From NCBI GenBank assembly GCA_028673005.1, contig CM054115.1:3472001-3536000 (forward strand): 64,000 nt of DNA, in the 5' to 3' direction. Positions 10,701-23,800 of the stretch are shown piece by piece. The stretch comes from Tanypteryx hageni (taxonomy: Eukaryota; Arthropoda; Insecta; Odonata; Petaluridae). Positions within the stretch are counted from its first letter, which is position 1, and every line of letters starts with the position of its first letter. The position numbers and the translations under genes were made by a program. The notes under the pieces were generated by a model. The model saw nothing but the letters and a program-made list of their open reading frames with translations. It ran no database searches and was not told where the DNA came from.

Positions 10701-13700
10701 AAATCTCTCTCAAATCTCCCTCTCTCCCAAATCTCCCTCTCTCCTACTACTCTCAAAAATCTCCCTCTCCTTACTTCTTTATATATTGTCCATCTCTCCT
10801 CTCCTCTCTCCACTTCACAGAATTCTCTGTCTTTCCTACTTCTCTCCCAGTTGTCCATATCTCCAACCTTCTCTCTGTTCCCCCTCTACTAATTCTCTCC
10901 TAATTCTCCTTCCTTCTTATTCCTCTCCCAATTCTACCTCTCCCCTGTTCTCCCAATTCTACCTCTCCCCTGTTCTCCCAATTCTCCTTCTTTCCTACTC
11001 CTCTACCTATTCCCCCTCTCTACTATTGCTCTCCCAATTATCAATCTCTTCTGCTCCTATCAAAATTCTTCATCTCTCCTACCTCTACCAATTTTCCCTA
11101 ACACTTACTTCTCTCTAAATTATCCTCTCTCTTACTCTTCTCCCTCTTCTCCCACTCTTCTACTCATATCCCAATATTCTCTCTCCTTCTCTCCAAATTT
11201 TCTCTCTTTACCCCTTCTCCAATTATACCTATCTCCTATTTCTCTCTATAATATCCCTCCTAATTCTCACACAAATCTTTCTCTCTCTTACCTCTCTTCC
11301 AAAACTTTCTCCTTCCTACTCCACTGAAAATTCACCCACTCTCCTACTTCTCTCCCAATTATCCCTCTCTACAACTCCTCTACCAATTCTTGCTCTATAA
11401 AAATTCTATACCAATTTCTCTTTCTCTCCTATTCCTCCCCATGTTTACCCACTCTCCGACTTCCTCCCAATTCACACTATCTCCTTAACTTCCAAATTTT
11501 CCTCTTTAAGATTTATCTCCCAAATATCCTTCTCTTATACTCCTCTCAAAATTTTCCCTCTCTTCAACTTTCCTCCCAATTCCTCCCTGCTAATACATAA
11601 CTCCCAATTCTCCCTTCATACAACTTCTTACCCAAATCTCCCTCTCTACTACTGCTCTAAAAATTCTCCTTCTCTACAATCTTCTCCAAAATCTCCAACT
11701 CATCGACTACTCCCCTAATTCTCCCTCTCTCCATGTTCTCTCCGAAAATTCCCACTTTTCTTCTTCTCTTACAATTATACCTCTCTCCTACTTCAGTCCA
11801 AATAATCCTTCCTTCTTACTTCTCACCAAATACTTTCTCTATAATACTTCTCTCCCAATTCACCCACTATCTTATTCACCTCCCATTTCTCCCTCTCTCC
11901 TACTTCTATCCCAAATATTCATCTCGCCTACACCTCTCCTAATACTCCCCTTCTACTACTTCACTACCAAATTCTCCTTCTCTCCTACTCCCCCAATTAT
12001 CTCAGTCACCGATATTTTCTCCCAATTTTCTCTCTCATTGTCTCCCCATTTTCCCACTTTACTGCTTCTCTCACAAATATCCCTCTTTCATAATCCTATC
12101 CCAATTTTCCATCTCTTCTATATCTTTCCCATTTCTTCCTATCTATTAATTTTCTCCGATTTCTCCTTCTTTATTACTCCTCAAAAATGTAACTTCTCCC
12201 ATACTCTGTCTCAATTCTTACTCTCTCCTACTCATCTACCAATTCTCTCTCTTTATTATTTCTTTCCAATTCTACCTCTCTCCAACTTTTCTCCCAAATA
12301 ACCCTCTTCCATTCTCTCCCAATTTTTCCTCTCATATTCCTCTCCCAATTCATCCTCTTTTCTACTTCTCTCCCAAATCTCTCTATCCTACTCTCCAAAT
12401 TCTTTCTCTCTCTTACTCCTTCTAATCTTCTTTCTCCTCTATTTATCTCAGATTCCTAATCTCTCCTACTCCAATTCTTCCTCTTTCCTACATCTCACTC
12501 AATTCTCCCTCTCTACTACTTCACTCCAAATTCTCCATCTAATATTACTCTCCAAATTCTAACTCTCTCCTAATACTCTCCCAATTCTCTATCTCACCTA
12601 CTCCTCTACCAATTTTTCCTATTTACACCATCCTTTATAATTCTTCCTCCCTTTTACTACTCTCCTAATTTTCCTTTTTTCTTACTCCTCTCCAAATTCT
12701 CCCTCTCAACTACTCCTCTCCCAATTCTCCATCTCATGCTTCTCTCCCAATCTCCTTCTTTTCTACTCATCTCCAAATTCCTCTCTTATTTTTCTCCAAA
12801 TTTCCCTACCTCCAACTCCCCTCCCAATTCTCCCACTCTCCTACTCATATCCCAATTATATCTCTTACTTCTTTCCCAAATTTCCCTCTTCACTTCTTCT
12901 TTTCCAATTATACCTCTCCCCTACTTCGCTCCATATTATCCCTCTCTCCTACTCATCTCTTAATTCTCCAACTCTCCAAATTCTCTCCCAATGTTTCCTC
13001 TCTACAAATTCTCCCTCAACACTACTTCTCTACTAATTCTCCTTATCTCCTATTCCTTCCCCAAATTCACCAATCAACAGTCTCCTCTCACAATTCTACC
13101 TCAAAAATTCTTCTCTCCGAAATTTACCTCTCTACTACTACTTTCCCAATTCTCCTTCTCCAACTCTTCTCTCCCAATTCTCCCTATCTAATATTCTCAT
13201 CCAAAATCTCTCACTCTCCTTCTCTCCCATGTCCCCCTCTCTACTACTTCTTTCCCTTATCGCCCTCTCTGCCTCTTCTCTCTCAATTCTCCCTTTATTA
13301 CTACTTCACTACCAAATCTCCTTTTCTCCTATTCCTCTTCCAATTCTCCTACTTAATGATTATTCTTCTAATTCTCACTCTCTCCTGGCTCTCTGCCAAT
13401 TTTCCTGCTTTACTTCTTCTATCCTAATTATCACTCTCTTCTACTTTACTCCAAATTATTCCCCTCTCCTCTCCCAATTCTGCCTCTCTACTACCTCTAT
13501 CCCAATTCTTCTTTTCTCCAACCCCTCTGACAATTCTCCTGCTCTCCTGTTTCTCTCTAATTAATCCCTCTCTTCTACTCCTATCCCAATTCTCCCTCTC
13601 TAATACCAATTCTCCCCTATTTTTCTCTTAATTCTCCCACTCACCAACTTCTCTCCTAATTCTCCCTCTCTATGTTCTCCCAATTTTCCCTCTTTACTTC

Positions 13701-16700
13701 TTCTCTCTCAATTATACCTCTCTCCTACTTCACTCCTTATAATCCCTCTCCCACTTCTCTCTCAATTCACTCTCTCTCATAGTACTATCCAAATTCACCT
13801 TCTCCTCTACTTCTCTCCCAAATATCATTCTCGCCTAGGCTTCTCCTAATACCCTTTTTCTAATACTTCTCTACCTATTCTCCTTCTTTCCTACTCCTTC
13901 CCCAATTCTCCTACTCACCGATTTTTCTCCAAATTCCCTCACATTCTCACCTAATTCTCCCTCAGTATTACTCCTCCCCCAAATCTCCTTGGCTCCAATT
14001 CCTCTCATCCTACACGTGTCCCACTTCACCCTTGCTTCTACTACTCTACCAAATTTCCATCTAACCATATTCTGTCCCAGTTTTTCCTCTTTACACTTTC
14101 CTACCAATTAACCCACTCTCCTACACTTCTTCTCATTCTCCAACTCTCCTACTACTCTTCCAATTCTCTTTCAGGACTACTCCTCTCTCAAATCTCCCTC
14201 TCTCCAACTCCTCGATATCCTCCTCTTTATTACTCCTCTCCTAATTATTTCACCCGCCTACACCTTTTTCCCACTCACATACTCCTCTCACAATTTTCCC
14301 TTTCCCCCATTTCTTTCCCAATACTCCATCTCACCTACATCAGTACTAATTCTCACTCCTATTTCTCCACATAATCTTCCTCTCTCATACTCCCTTCTTA
14401 ATTCTCCCTCTCACCTACGCCTCTCCCAATTCTCCCTCTTTATTACTCCTGTCTCATTTATCCCTCTCTCCAACTTCTCTCCTAATTTTTCCTCTCCCCT
14501 ACATTTCCAATTCTACCTCTCTCATAATCCTCTCCCAATTCTTCCTCTTTACTACTTAATTTACACTTAATTCTGCCACTCAGCTATTCCTGACACAATT
14601 CTTCCTGTTCTATTTCTCTCTCAATTTTTCCTCGCTCTCACTTCTCACAAAACAACCCTCTGTACTACTCGTCTCCCAATTCTACAACTCTCTTTCTCTT
14701 ATCCCAATTCCTTCTCTCTACTACTTCTCTGCAAATTTTCCCTCTTTACTCCTTATCTTCCAATTACACCTGTCTCCTACTTCTCTCCAAATTATCCCTC
14801 ACTCCAACTTCTCTCGCATTTCTTCCACTCTCCTATTTCTATGCTAATTGTCCCTCTCTCCTCTCCCAATTCATCCTCTTCTACTTCTCTTCCAGTTGAA
14901 CCTCTCTGCTTCTCCTCTCCGAATTCTCCCTATCTACTACTTCTCTACCAATTCCTTTTCTCTCCTACTCCTCTCGCAATTCTCCATTCACCGACATTTC
15001 TCACAATTCTCTCTCATTCTCTCCCTATTTTCCCAATTTACTACTTCTCTCCTCAATTCTCCCTCTCTCCTACTTCATTCCAAATTCTTCATCTTTATTA
15101 CTTTATCCCAATTCTCCCACTACCCTTCTCTGTCTCAATTCTCCATATCTCCTACCCTCTACTAATTCTCCCTGTTTATTACTTCTTTCCCAAATATACC
15201 TCTTTCCTACTATTCTCCCAATTATCCCTCACTCTAACTTTTCTCCCAAATATCCATCGCCCGTTCTCCTCTCCCAATTCTTCCTCTCTCGTACACCTCT
15301 CTTAATTCTTTTTTACGCACTTCTTGCAATTCTCTCACTCTCCTTCTCCACACCAAAATCTCCCTACCTCCAAAATCTCCCTATCTCGTACTCTTCTCCG
15401 AATTCTCCCTCTCTCTTACTCGGCTAATTATCCCTCTCTCCTACTTCTCATTCGTATATCACTCTAACTTACTCCTCTTTCAATTCTTCCTCTCTCCTAT
15501 GTCTCTCCCAATTCTCCATCTCTCCTACTTCTCTGCAAATCCTTTACATTATACTTCACTCCCATTTCTCCCTCTCACATACTCTCCCAATTATTCCTCT
15601 TTACTACTTCCTTCTTAATTTTCCCTCTCTCGTACTCCTCTTCCAATTCTCCCTCTATCTGTCTCTTCTACTAATTCCCCCTCTATCCTACTACTCTCCG
15701 AAGTCTATCTCACTGCTACTCTTCTCTCAATTCTTACTCTCTACTACGTTTGTTTAAATTGTTTTTCACTCCTACTTCTCTCCCCATTTTCCCTCTCTCC
15801 CATTACTCAATCTATTCTCCACTCTCCTACTTATCTCCAATTTCTCCTTCACTCCCACTACTCTTCCATTTCTAGCTCTCACCTACCTCGCTCCCAATTC
15901 CTCCTCTCTTTTACTTCACTCCCAATTTTCCCTCTCTCCCAATTCTCCCTCAATACGACTTCTATGCCAATTCTATCTATCTCCTGCTCTTCCACAATTC
16001 TACCATTTTACTACTTCTCACCCAATTACCACTGTCCAACTCCTCTCCCAATTCTCCATACTACTTCTCTAACAATTCTCCCTCTCTCCTACACCTCAAA
16101 ATCCTCCTCCTCTCCCAATTCACTCTCCCTCCTACTTTTCTCCATATTCTCCATCTCTCCCATTCCTCTCTCTATTTACAACTCTCCTACATCTCTCCAA
16201 TTTCTCCTTAGCTCCTACTCTCTCAATTCTACCTCTAACCTACTTCTCTCCCAATTCTTCCTCTCTTCTACTCCTCTCCCAATTTCCCTCTGTCCTATTA
16301 TCTTCCAATTCTCCCTTTCTCTTTCTCTCACAAATTTCCCTCCCTACGATTTCTCTGCCAATTCTCCATATCTCCTAATTTTCCAAAATTCCACCATTTA
16401 CTACTTCCCTCCCATTTATCACTCTATTCTATTCCTCTCCCAATTCTCCCTTCTACTTCTCTACCAATTATCCCTGTCTCCCATTCCTCTCCAAATTCAC
16501 CCTCTCTCAATCACCTCTCTCAATTCTCTCCTTCTTCTCCTCTCCCAACTCACCCTCCCTCCTACTTCTCTCACTATTATTCATCTCTACTACTCCTCTC
16601 CTAATCTCTCTCGCTCCTACTCCAACCCAAATTATCCTTCTGTCCTACTTCCCTCCAAATTATCCCTTTCTCCTCCTCTCCCAATTCTCCCTCCCTTCTA

Positions 16701-18390
16701 ACACTCACACATCTCCCTCTCCCCACCTCCTCTCCTAATTATCCCTCTCCCCTACTTCTCTCCCAATTCTCTCTCTCTCCTACTTCTCTCCCTATTATTT
16801 TTATCTCTACCCCTCCCCATTACTCCCACTTTCCTAATATTTTCGCAATTATCTGTCTCTCCAAACCCCTTTCAATTCTTCCACTTTACCACTTCTCTCC
16901 CAATTATCCCTCTTTCATACTCCACACCACATTCTCCCTCTCTCCTACTTCTCTCTTTAATTATTACTCTCACCTTATCTTATCCCAGTTTTTCCTCTCT
17001 CATACTTCTCTCACAAATCACACAATTTCCTACTCATCTCTAAGTCCCCCTCCTTTCTTTTTCTCTCCTAATACTCCCTCTCTCCTACATCTCATCCACG
17101 CCTTCCCCTCTCCTACTTCTCTGCCAATTCTCTCACACTTAATCATATCCCAAATCTTCCCCACACATTCCTCATTCTCAAAACTCCCTCCGTCATATTC
17201 TTTACAAACTATCCCTCTCGTACTTATTCACCAAATGATCCCTCTATCCTGCACCTTACCCATTTCTCCCTATCTTCTAATCTCCGAAATTTCCATCTCT
17301 CCTACTCCTCTCACAATTCTTCCTCTAAACTACACCTCTTATCTCTCCCTCTCTTCTACTCCTCTCCCAATTCTCCCTCTCTCCTTCTTTACTACCGATT
17401 CTCCCTCTCTCCTACTTTTCTCCCAATTCTCACTCTCTACTTCAATCCCAACTCTCCGTCTCTAATACTTCTCCTCCAATTCTCCCTCTCTACTACTTCT
17501 CTCACAATTCTCTCTTTTCTACTTCTCTCCCAATTCTCACCCTCTCGTACTTTTTTCCCTATTCTCCCTCTCTACTACTTCTTTTACAATTTTTCCTCTT
17601 CACTTCTCTCCCAAATCTTCCTCTCCTCTACTATTCTCCCTACTCCTCGATCAATTCTCCCTCTCCACTACTCCTCTCCCAATTCTCCCTCTCACCGAAC
17701 TCTTTCGATATTCTCCGTCTCCTTTTTCTTTCCCAATTTTCCCTCTTTACGTCTTCTCTCCGAATTTTACCTCTCTTCTACTTCTTTTCAATTACCCCTC
17801 TCACCTACTCTTCTCCCAATTCTTCCTTTCTCATTCTTCTCTACCAATTCTCCCTCTCTCCTACTTTTCTCCCAATTATCCCTCTGTACTACTACTCTCT
17901 CAATTCTCCCACTCTACTATTTCTCTCCCAATTCTCTGTCTCTCTTATATCTCTCCTAATTCTCCCTCTCTCCTATTTCTCTCCTAATTTTCGCTCTTTA
18001 CTATTTTTCTCCCAATGTTCCATCTTTACTACTTCCCTCCCAATTATACCTCTCCTACTTTTTTATCATTTCTCCTTCTCAACTATCTCTCTCCTAATTT
18101 TCTTCCTCTTCTATTCTTTTCCCTCTCTTTACTACTCCTCTCTAAATACCACTCTTTTCCCAATTTTCTCTCTCCTCTATTCCTCTGCCAATTCTCTCTT
18201 TCCCTAATTCTCTCTTAATTTTTCCCTCCGCTCTCACCATTTCCTCCTTCCATTCACTCCACTTCTCTCCCAATTCTGCCTCCAATTTTCTATTGTCCTC
18301 GTTTTCGGCATTCTCGAATTCTCCTTTCCGATTTCTTCTCAAACTAATTCAGTTTCCCCTCCTTCCATTCCTTTCCTATACTGTCATCCA
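7785..18390 (+). repeat. 10.6-kb homopyrimidine minisatellite, 28-bp degenerate unit
   Basis: The plus strand is almost entirely C and T with scattered A and very few G. The unit is centred on CTCTCCCAATTCTCCCTCT preceded by CCTACTY. Exact 28-base spacing can be followed, for example from 9355 to 9382 to 9410 to 9438. Units differ by substitutions and small indels, so the array is old or fast diverging; length divided by 28 implies roughly 380 units. Because 28 is not a multiple of three and stops are rare in pyrimidine DNA, all forward frames give long Leu/Ser/Pro/Tyr-rich open runs and the reverse frames give Glu/Arg/Gly-rich ones; none is a credible gene. The array lies wholly in ZP-gene intron 1 and ends about 310 bp before exon B. 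Confidence 0.95.
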
Positions 18391-18703
18391 TCTCTCTCTG
18401 GTTCTTCAAATGATATATTCTGTATTCTTCTCTCACCTGACAACTTACTTCTCGTTCACTTGAAAATCCTGACACAGACAGCGACATGTCCTTTCATAAT
18501 ATGGCATTTTACTTTTCCAAATTTACCATCAGTACTTTAAGAAAAGTTAAAATTGCGCGCACATATCTACGCGCGATATAGACTGGTTTTGTTTAAAGTT
18601 GTATAACAGTCGCATTCCTCGTGTTACTCACACCGACTTTACTGTGGGCAAAAGAGCACATGTCTCGGCGATTCACCTCTCTTTCCCTCTCTCTCCCGCG
18701 CAG

Positions 18704-18826
18704 GGGACAACGTCGAGTGTTGGATGGAGGTGCAGCAGGGCAAGGGACCGTGGGCTCCGCCCGTATCCGGGATAGTGCCTCTCGGAACGACCCTCACCCT
18801 CGTGATAGCCATCAACGATTTCACAG
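18704..18826 (+). CDS. qsm: ZP-domain protein, exon B (ZP linker / start of ZP-C)
   Basis: A 123-nt exon beginning after CGCGCAG and ending before GTGAGAG, entering and leaving in phase 1. It encodes GDNVECWMEVQQGKGPW, APPVSGIVPLGTTLTLVIA and INDFTG. The CWM-Q-GKGPWA-VSG-V-LG-TLTLV pattern is characteristic of the middle of insect ZP domains, just before the FDMRVKSC strand. The reading frame continues seamlessly from exon A (LDFRG|DNVECW) and into exon C (NDFTG|EFDMRVK), which is strong evidence that all three exons belong to one transcript in spite of introns over 11 kb. Confidence 0.88.
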
Positions 18827-18869
18827 GTGAGAGGCGGCGGTAATATATTTGCTAATGTATGTGCTAATG

Positions 18870-19200
18870 TATGTTCCCAGCTGATTCACATCTTGCCTAC
18901 GTGCAATGGGTATCTAAGAGTTAGTGCAATGGATAGCAGAATAGCAAGGGAGCAGAGAAACCAGATGCCCGCATTAGCCTACTCTTAACGAAGAACACCA
19001 GGGGGGCCAAAGGCTTAACGCCCCTTCCGAAGGACGGAACAGCTGAATTTGCACGGTCTCCTCAAACCACGCAAACAGGAGGCTGGGCGACCTTGGAAAA
19101 AAATCCTACTTGCGCAGTATTCGTGCCCGCTGCACTTTCAAGCAGCAGGCCAGTAGTGGCCAGCGTCCTAACCACTACACCACCGGCACCGCCGCACGTA
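18870..19200 (-). repeat. tRNA-derived SINE
   Basis: On the minus strand from about 19200 the sequence opens with a tRNA-like head (GGTGGTGTAGTGGTTAGGAC, an A-box, and a B-box-like GGGCACGAATAC). A body follows (AAGGGGCGTTAAGCCTTTGG, TCGTTAAGAGTAGGCTAATG), then a 3' segment CACTAACTCTTAGATACCCA / TTGCACGTAGGCAAGATGTG. The 3' segment recurs at 20843-20890 in the same orientation. Confidence 0.75.
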
Positions 19201-20251
19201 TATACTCGTCTCCATCCCCACCTCCCTATCTAACAAGTTCCCCCACCTCCCCTGCTCTCACATTCCTTCTATACCTTCTCTCTATCTCTAACACCACTCA
19301 CTTCCGTTTCTCACATACACGTGCGCACGTTGATCTGGAGGCACGGTTTCGAATTATCATGTGTCGAGTATCCTTCTCTTTCTTTCATTTAAGTAGTCTT
19401 GCTCCTTTGCATGATCAAGAAACTTAAGCACCAGAACAGTTTTTCCCCGTTTTTTCCATCCCTAAATCACATTATACCTTTCCAGAAATGTGCGGATTAT
19501 AAATACAGACACCTCCGATAACGAAGCCTCCTACATCGAAGCATCTTTACAACGATGTTCGTGCTCCCCTTGTTTTTATGTTGGCTTTTTATAATTTCTG
19601 GTAAGTTATCCTCGATTCCACTCAGGAATACGTGTGTATTGTTTTTGAACACGTATTGTAATATCTGTCACTAATTGTTCCACTGTATTTACAGACCACA
19701 TATACTTTTTGGTATTGCGTCTGGAAGTGATTCCAAAACAGGCTTGCTTCATTACATTATGATCAATTCGCGATAAATATTCTAAGACACCTTCTATCTC
19801 ACGATTTGGTGTAAGATGATGATTTCGCTTATGCTATATGCATACGCAATATATATCTTATACAGAAGGGGAGATCGGGAAGAGTTGTTACACAGGAAAT
19901 GTTGTTACATAGTAGTTTTAAGAAGTCCAATTGCCGGCAACATCTAATTTATATAAAGAAATTGTGGGTAATAAAAACCTGTCGTAACCGATAAAACGCT
20001 ACTCTGAATCGACGCGTTGCTTGGTTATTGTGATAAAACAGTGCTTTTTGTGGTTAGAAGGTAATTTTTCTTTTAATTTTGAAGCATTCTGGCACAGTTA
20101 CCTATCTAAGTAAGACATTCACAGACATAATTTCGAATATCTTATACGGATACAGTTCTGCAATGTGAAAATCAAGAGGCAAGCTACCACAATTCCCCAT
20201 TAATGATTATACAAACCGGTATATGTATGCTATGAGGCTTCCTTATATGCA

Positions 20252-20306
20252 CTAGTGGTGTAGTGGCTAACGTGTCGGCTTACCAAGATTCGATCCCCCG
20301 AATGGT
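20252..20306 (+). repeat. tRNA-derived SINE head
   Basis: GTGGTGTAGTGGCTAACGTG (A-box) is followed by AAGATTCGATCCCCCG (B-box), the pol III internal promoter arrangement of a tRNA-derived SINE. The shortened spacing rules out a functional tRNA. The downstream body is an A-rich run. Confidence 0.65.
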
Positions 20307-20654
20307 GGTTAAAAAAAGGAAATTGAAAAAATTAAATTAAATTAAAACCATCTGTGCCTTGCTGTGAGCAGCAGTACTGCCATTATAGTATAGAGCCGAA
20401 AACAAATGTTGTTGGCTGGATCTATATCCAAAATAACTGTAGGCATGATCGAAAATATTTGAACGGCTACAGTAATGTGAGGTTGAAAGCAAACGGTAAT
20501 ATACCACTTTGCAATTCCCTAATAATGATTATATGGTTGGACAATATGAGTTCTCTCGAGGTAAAACATTCCGGAGGTAATATAATCCTAGATTTGGATC
20601 TCTGGGCGAGGATTGCCTTGAAGAAATTTTTTGTCAAATGTAACATACGCAAAG

Positions 20655-20845
20655 GTAATTAAAATGTGAAGACCATGAGGAAGGCAGGAAATGTAGAGAA
20701 TCATAAAGAATAAATTAGAAGAAATAGGATTGGCGTAATAGTTTTGAGCGAAGTGAAATGGGAATGAGAGGGCAATTCCACTCGGAAGAATTCACGGTAG
20801 TTTACTCAGGACGAAAGTTCACATACTAATGTTACCAGCATATTC
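20655..20845 (+). mobile_element. RTE-like LINE fragment (endonuclease N-terminus)
   Basis: Across shifting frames the translation reads TMRKAGNVEN, KNKLEEIG, GVIVLSEVKWE and SEEFTVVYSGRK, the start of an RTE-type apurinic endonuclease (LSEVKW catalytic Glu motif). It is cut off at about 20845, where a SINE 3' fragment (20843-20890) and then the CR1/L2-like element begin. It probably belongs to the same broad family as the RT fragments at 36240-36815, 49380-50003 and 62290-64000. Confidence 0.65.
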
Positions 20846-20886
20846 ACCTCTTGCCTACGTGCAATGGATATCTAAGAGGTAGTGCA

Positions 20887-23800
20887 ATGAACTTCGTTGA
20901 TCTTCGGCCGGTTCTCGGATCGTGTAGGGTACCCCTAAACGACTCTGGAGTCCATTACACGACCGAGGCTTCACAGAGTGTAGCGTGTAGGATCTTCGAC
21001 CATGGTAGGTATTTTTTAGATTAGAGAGTAGGGTAAGGTGTAGGCGTAATAGGAGATTTCATAGGGGCATCGAGTGTAATAAAATTTCTGGTCGCGAAGT
21101 GAGAGAGTCCACCTGCAGAAGCCATAATAGAGCAGTTAATGCTTCGGGCGATAACGAGAAATTAAATATTGTAGTTTTAAACTGGCGCAGCATTAGTAGA
21201 ATGTCTGCCGAACTCGGACACGTTGGATGCTGATGTAGTTATAGGTACGGAAAGTTGGCTCACCGAAGATACCGCTAGCCAAGAAATTTTTCCGAAAAGC
21301 TATAGAGTGTACAGAAAAGACCGTGCCAATAGAATAGGTGGCGGAGTATTTTTGGCAATAAGTGAAAAGTACGATAGTTGTCAGATCCATATTATCGACG
21401 AAACGACCGAGAGCGTGTGGTGCCGCCTAGGTAAGGATAATTCGAAAAAGATATATTTATGCTCATTTTACAGACCACCTAATGCCAAAGTTGATTATAT
21501 TTTAAGTTAAGAGAGGCAATTAGCCGAGCTAAGATCTTTTATGAACGACGGTTATGTGATAATTGGAGGCGATTTTAACTTACCGTCAATCGATTGGGAA
21601 AACCTATGTTTCGTTACGGGAGGTAAAGAACGCGAATCGTGTGAAGCCTTAATTGACACGTTTCATGAATATTCCTTAATCCAGATGGTACGAAAAGCCA
21701 CGCGTTCGGGCAATGTTCTCGACTTGCTTGCTTCTAACATCCCGCATAGGATAACTAAGTTATCCACAGAGGAGGGACTTAGCGACCATCGAGCTGTGTA
21801 TGCGGAGTGAGAATTAAAGCTCAAAAGACATCCTAAACCTCTTCGGAATGTATACGCTTTTGCCAAGGCCGACTTTAAAAGTTCCAGCTTACATCTCAGA
21901 AGTACCTTTGCCAGTTATAGTGAAAAGACAGAACGATTAGGTATGGAGCCATCATGGTTATTATTTAAGGATATACTAGGAAAAGGTATCAATAGATTTA
22001 TCCCTAGTAAGTTAAAATCTGATAAGAAAGAACTTCGTTGGTTAAATAAGGAAGTCAGGATTGCCTTAAGACGACAGAGGCGTAGCCACGCAAAATTGAA
22101 AAACATACCTACCACCGCTTCCGATGAGTATCGCACAGCTATAGTCCTTGAGTGTAACAGTGCCCGCGTATTAGCGAGAGAAACCATGCGTAGCGCGTTT
22201 AACCCCTTCCGGAATGAGGTATTAAATACAAAATTGAAGGAGAATCCAAAAGCGTTCTGGTCCTATGTAAGAGAAGTCAAGTCTTTAATACCCTCCCTGC
22301 GATGTGATTTCGGAGACATCCTTTACGATGGGGAGGATAAAGCTAATCTACTAAACGTTTACTTCGCGAAGGCGTTCACGGCAGGTGGAGATAGACTTGA
22401 AGATAATCTTATTCCCGATGGTTGTAATCAGATGGATAATATTAAAATCTCTGAGGCAGGAATAGCGAAGCAACTGGGTGCGATAAAGCCTAACAAAAAC
22501 CCCGGACCAGAAGGAATTCCCGCGCGTGTATTAAAAGAACTAGCAGAAGAAATAGCTCCCTTCCTTCGGATAGTATTCGAGAAATCTCTTACCCTCTGTG
22601 AGGTTCCTGATGATTGGAGACTAGCACACGTCACATCCATTCATAAGGGAGGTGACAAAGAAAACCCAGAAAATTATAGGCCGATTTCTCTAACATCATT
22701 ATCATGTAAGATTTTGGAGTACATTATTGCTATCAACACTGTGCGTTATCTCGAGAGTAGATCGCTGTTAGTCAGCTGTCAACATGGCTTCAGAAAAGGT
22801 AGATCCTGTGACACACAACTCGGTCTGTTTGTAAATGATGTTTTATCATGCGGCAAAAATAATAAACAGGTCGATGCAGTGTTCCTTGATTTAAGAATAG
22901 CTTTTGACAAGGTTCCCCACCGTAAATTGTTATTAAAATTGGGAAATCTTGGCGTTAATGTTAAAGTCATTAACTGGGTTCGCGCTTTCCTTAGGAATAG
23001 AAAACAAAAAGTAGTCATCGATGGTAAGTCCTCGAGTGTGGCAGATGTAGTCTCTGACGTGCCGCAGGGTAGTGTGATCGGACCTATGCTTTTCTTGCTT
23101 GATATAAACGACATCAGCTCAGTTGTGAAAAGTAATATCAGGCTTTTTGCAGATGAAACCGTAGTCTATAGAGAAATTAGTGGTCCTAGCGACCATCGTC
23201 AGCTTCAGGATGATCTGGATGCGTTATATGTTTGGTGCAAGGAATGGCAGCTAGAAATCAATCAGAAAAAGAGTAACGTTCTAAACTTTTGGAAATCTAG
23301 AAGCCCATGGTCCGTATTTACCTATTCGATAGATGTTGAGAGTATTCCTGTTTCGGAATCCGTGAAATACCTCGGGGTAACCTTGAATCGTGACCTGTCT
23401 TGGGACACCCATATAAGACGAGTGATAGGTGCGGCAAATAAGAAGTTGGCTTTTGTGCGTAGAATAGTCAGGAAAACACGGAAAAGGTGAGAGAATCCTA
23501 TTATTTATCCTTGGTTAGACTTCAAATGGAATACGCAGCAGCGGTTTGGGATCCATATCAGAGGGGACTCATAAAGGATTTAGAAAAAATACAGCGGCGA
23601 GCAGCTAGATTCGTGAAAAAGAATTACGATAAAAACAGAGCGTTACGTTACTCATTGTAGAGTTGAGTTGGCCATCGTTGAAAGATCGTAGATTACAGGC
23701 GAGACTTAAACTTTTAGATAAATATAGGTCGGAGATATTCTTAAATGAAATGAAGGATATTATTCGACAACCAACGAATATCGGACGGAGGGATAATGAG

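Larger units (their letters stand above)
5978..18703 (+). other. qsm: Intron 1 of the ZP gene (12.7 kb)
   Basis: Donor GTGGGT at 5978 and acceptor CGCGCAG ending at 18703, after the pyrimidine tract CTCTCTTTCCCTCTCTCTCC. It joins a phase-1 exon end (G) to GG of exon B to restore a Gly codon in LDFRGDNVECW. It contains AT-rich unassigned DNA (5978-6480), a dispersed repeat (6480-7200), a TA microsatellite, unassigned DNA (7200-7785), and the large pyrimidine array. Confidence 0.85.

Noticed and set aside
7751..18342. Many Leu/Ser/Pro-rich forward frames (up to 245 codons) and Glu/Arg-rich reverse frames
   Set aside because: They are by-products of the pyrimidine minisatellite, in which stops are rare in any frame; a 28-bp period cannot keep one frame and no domain is present.
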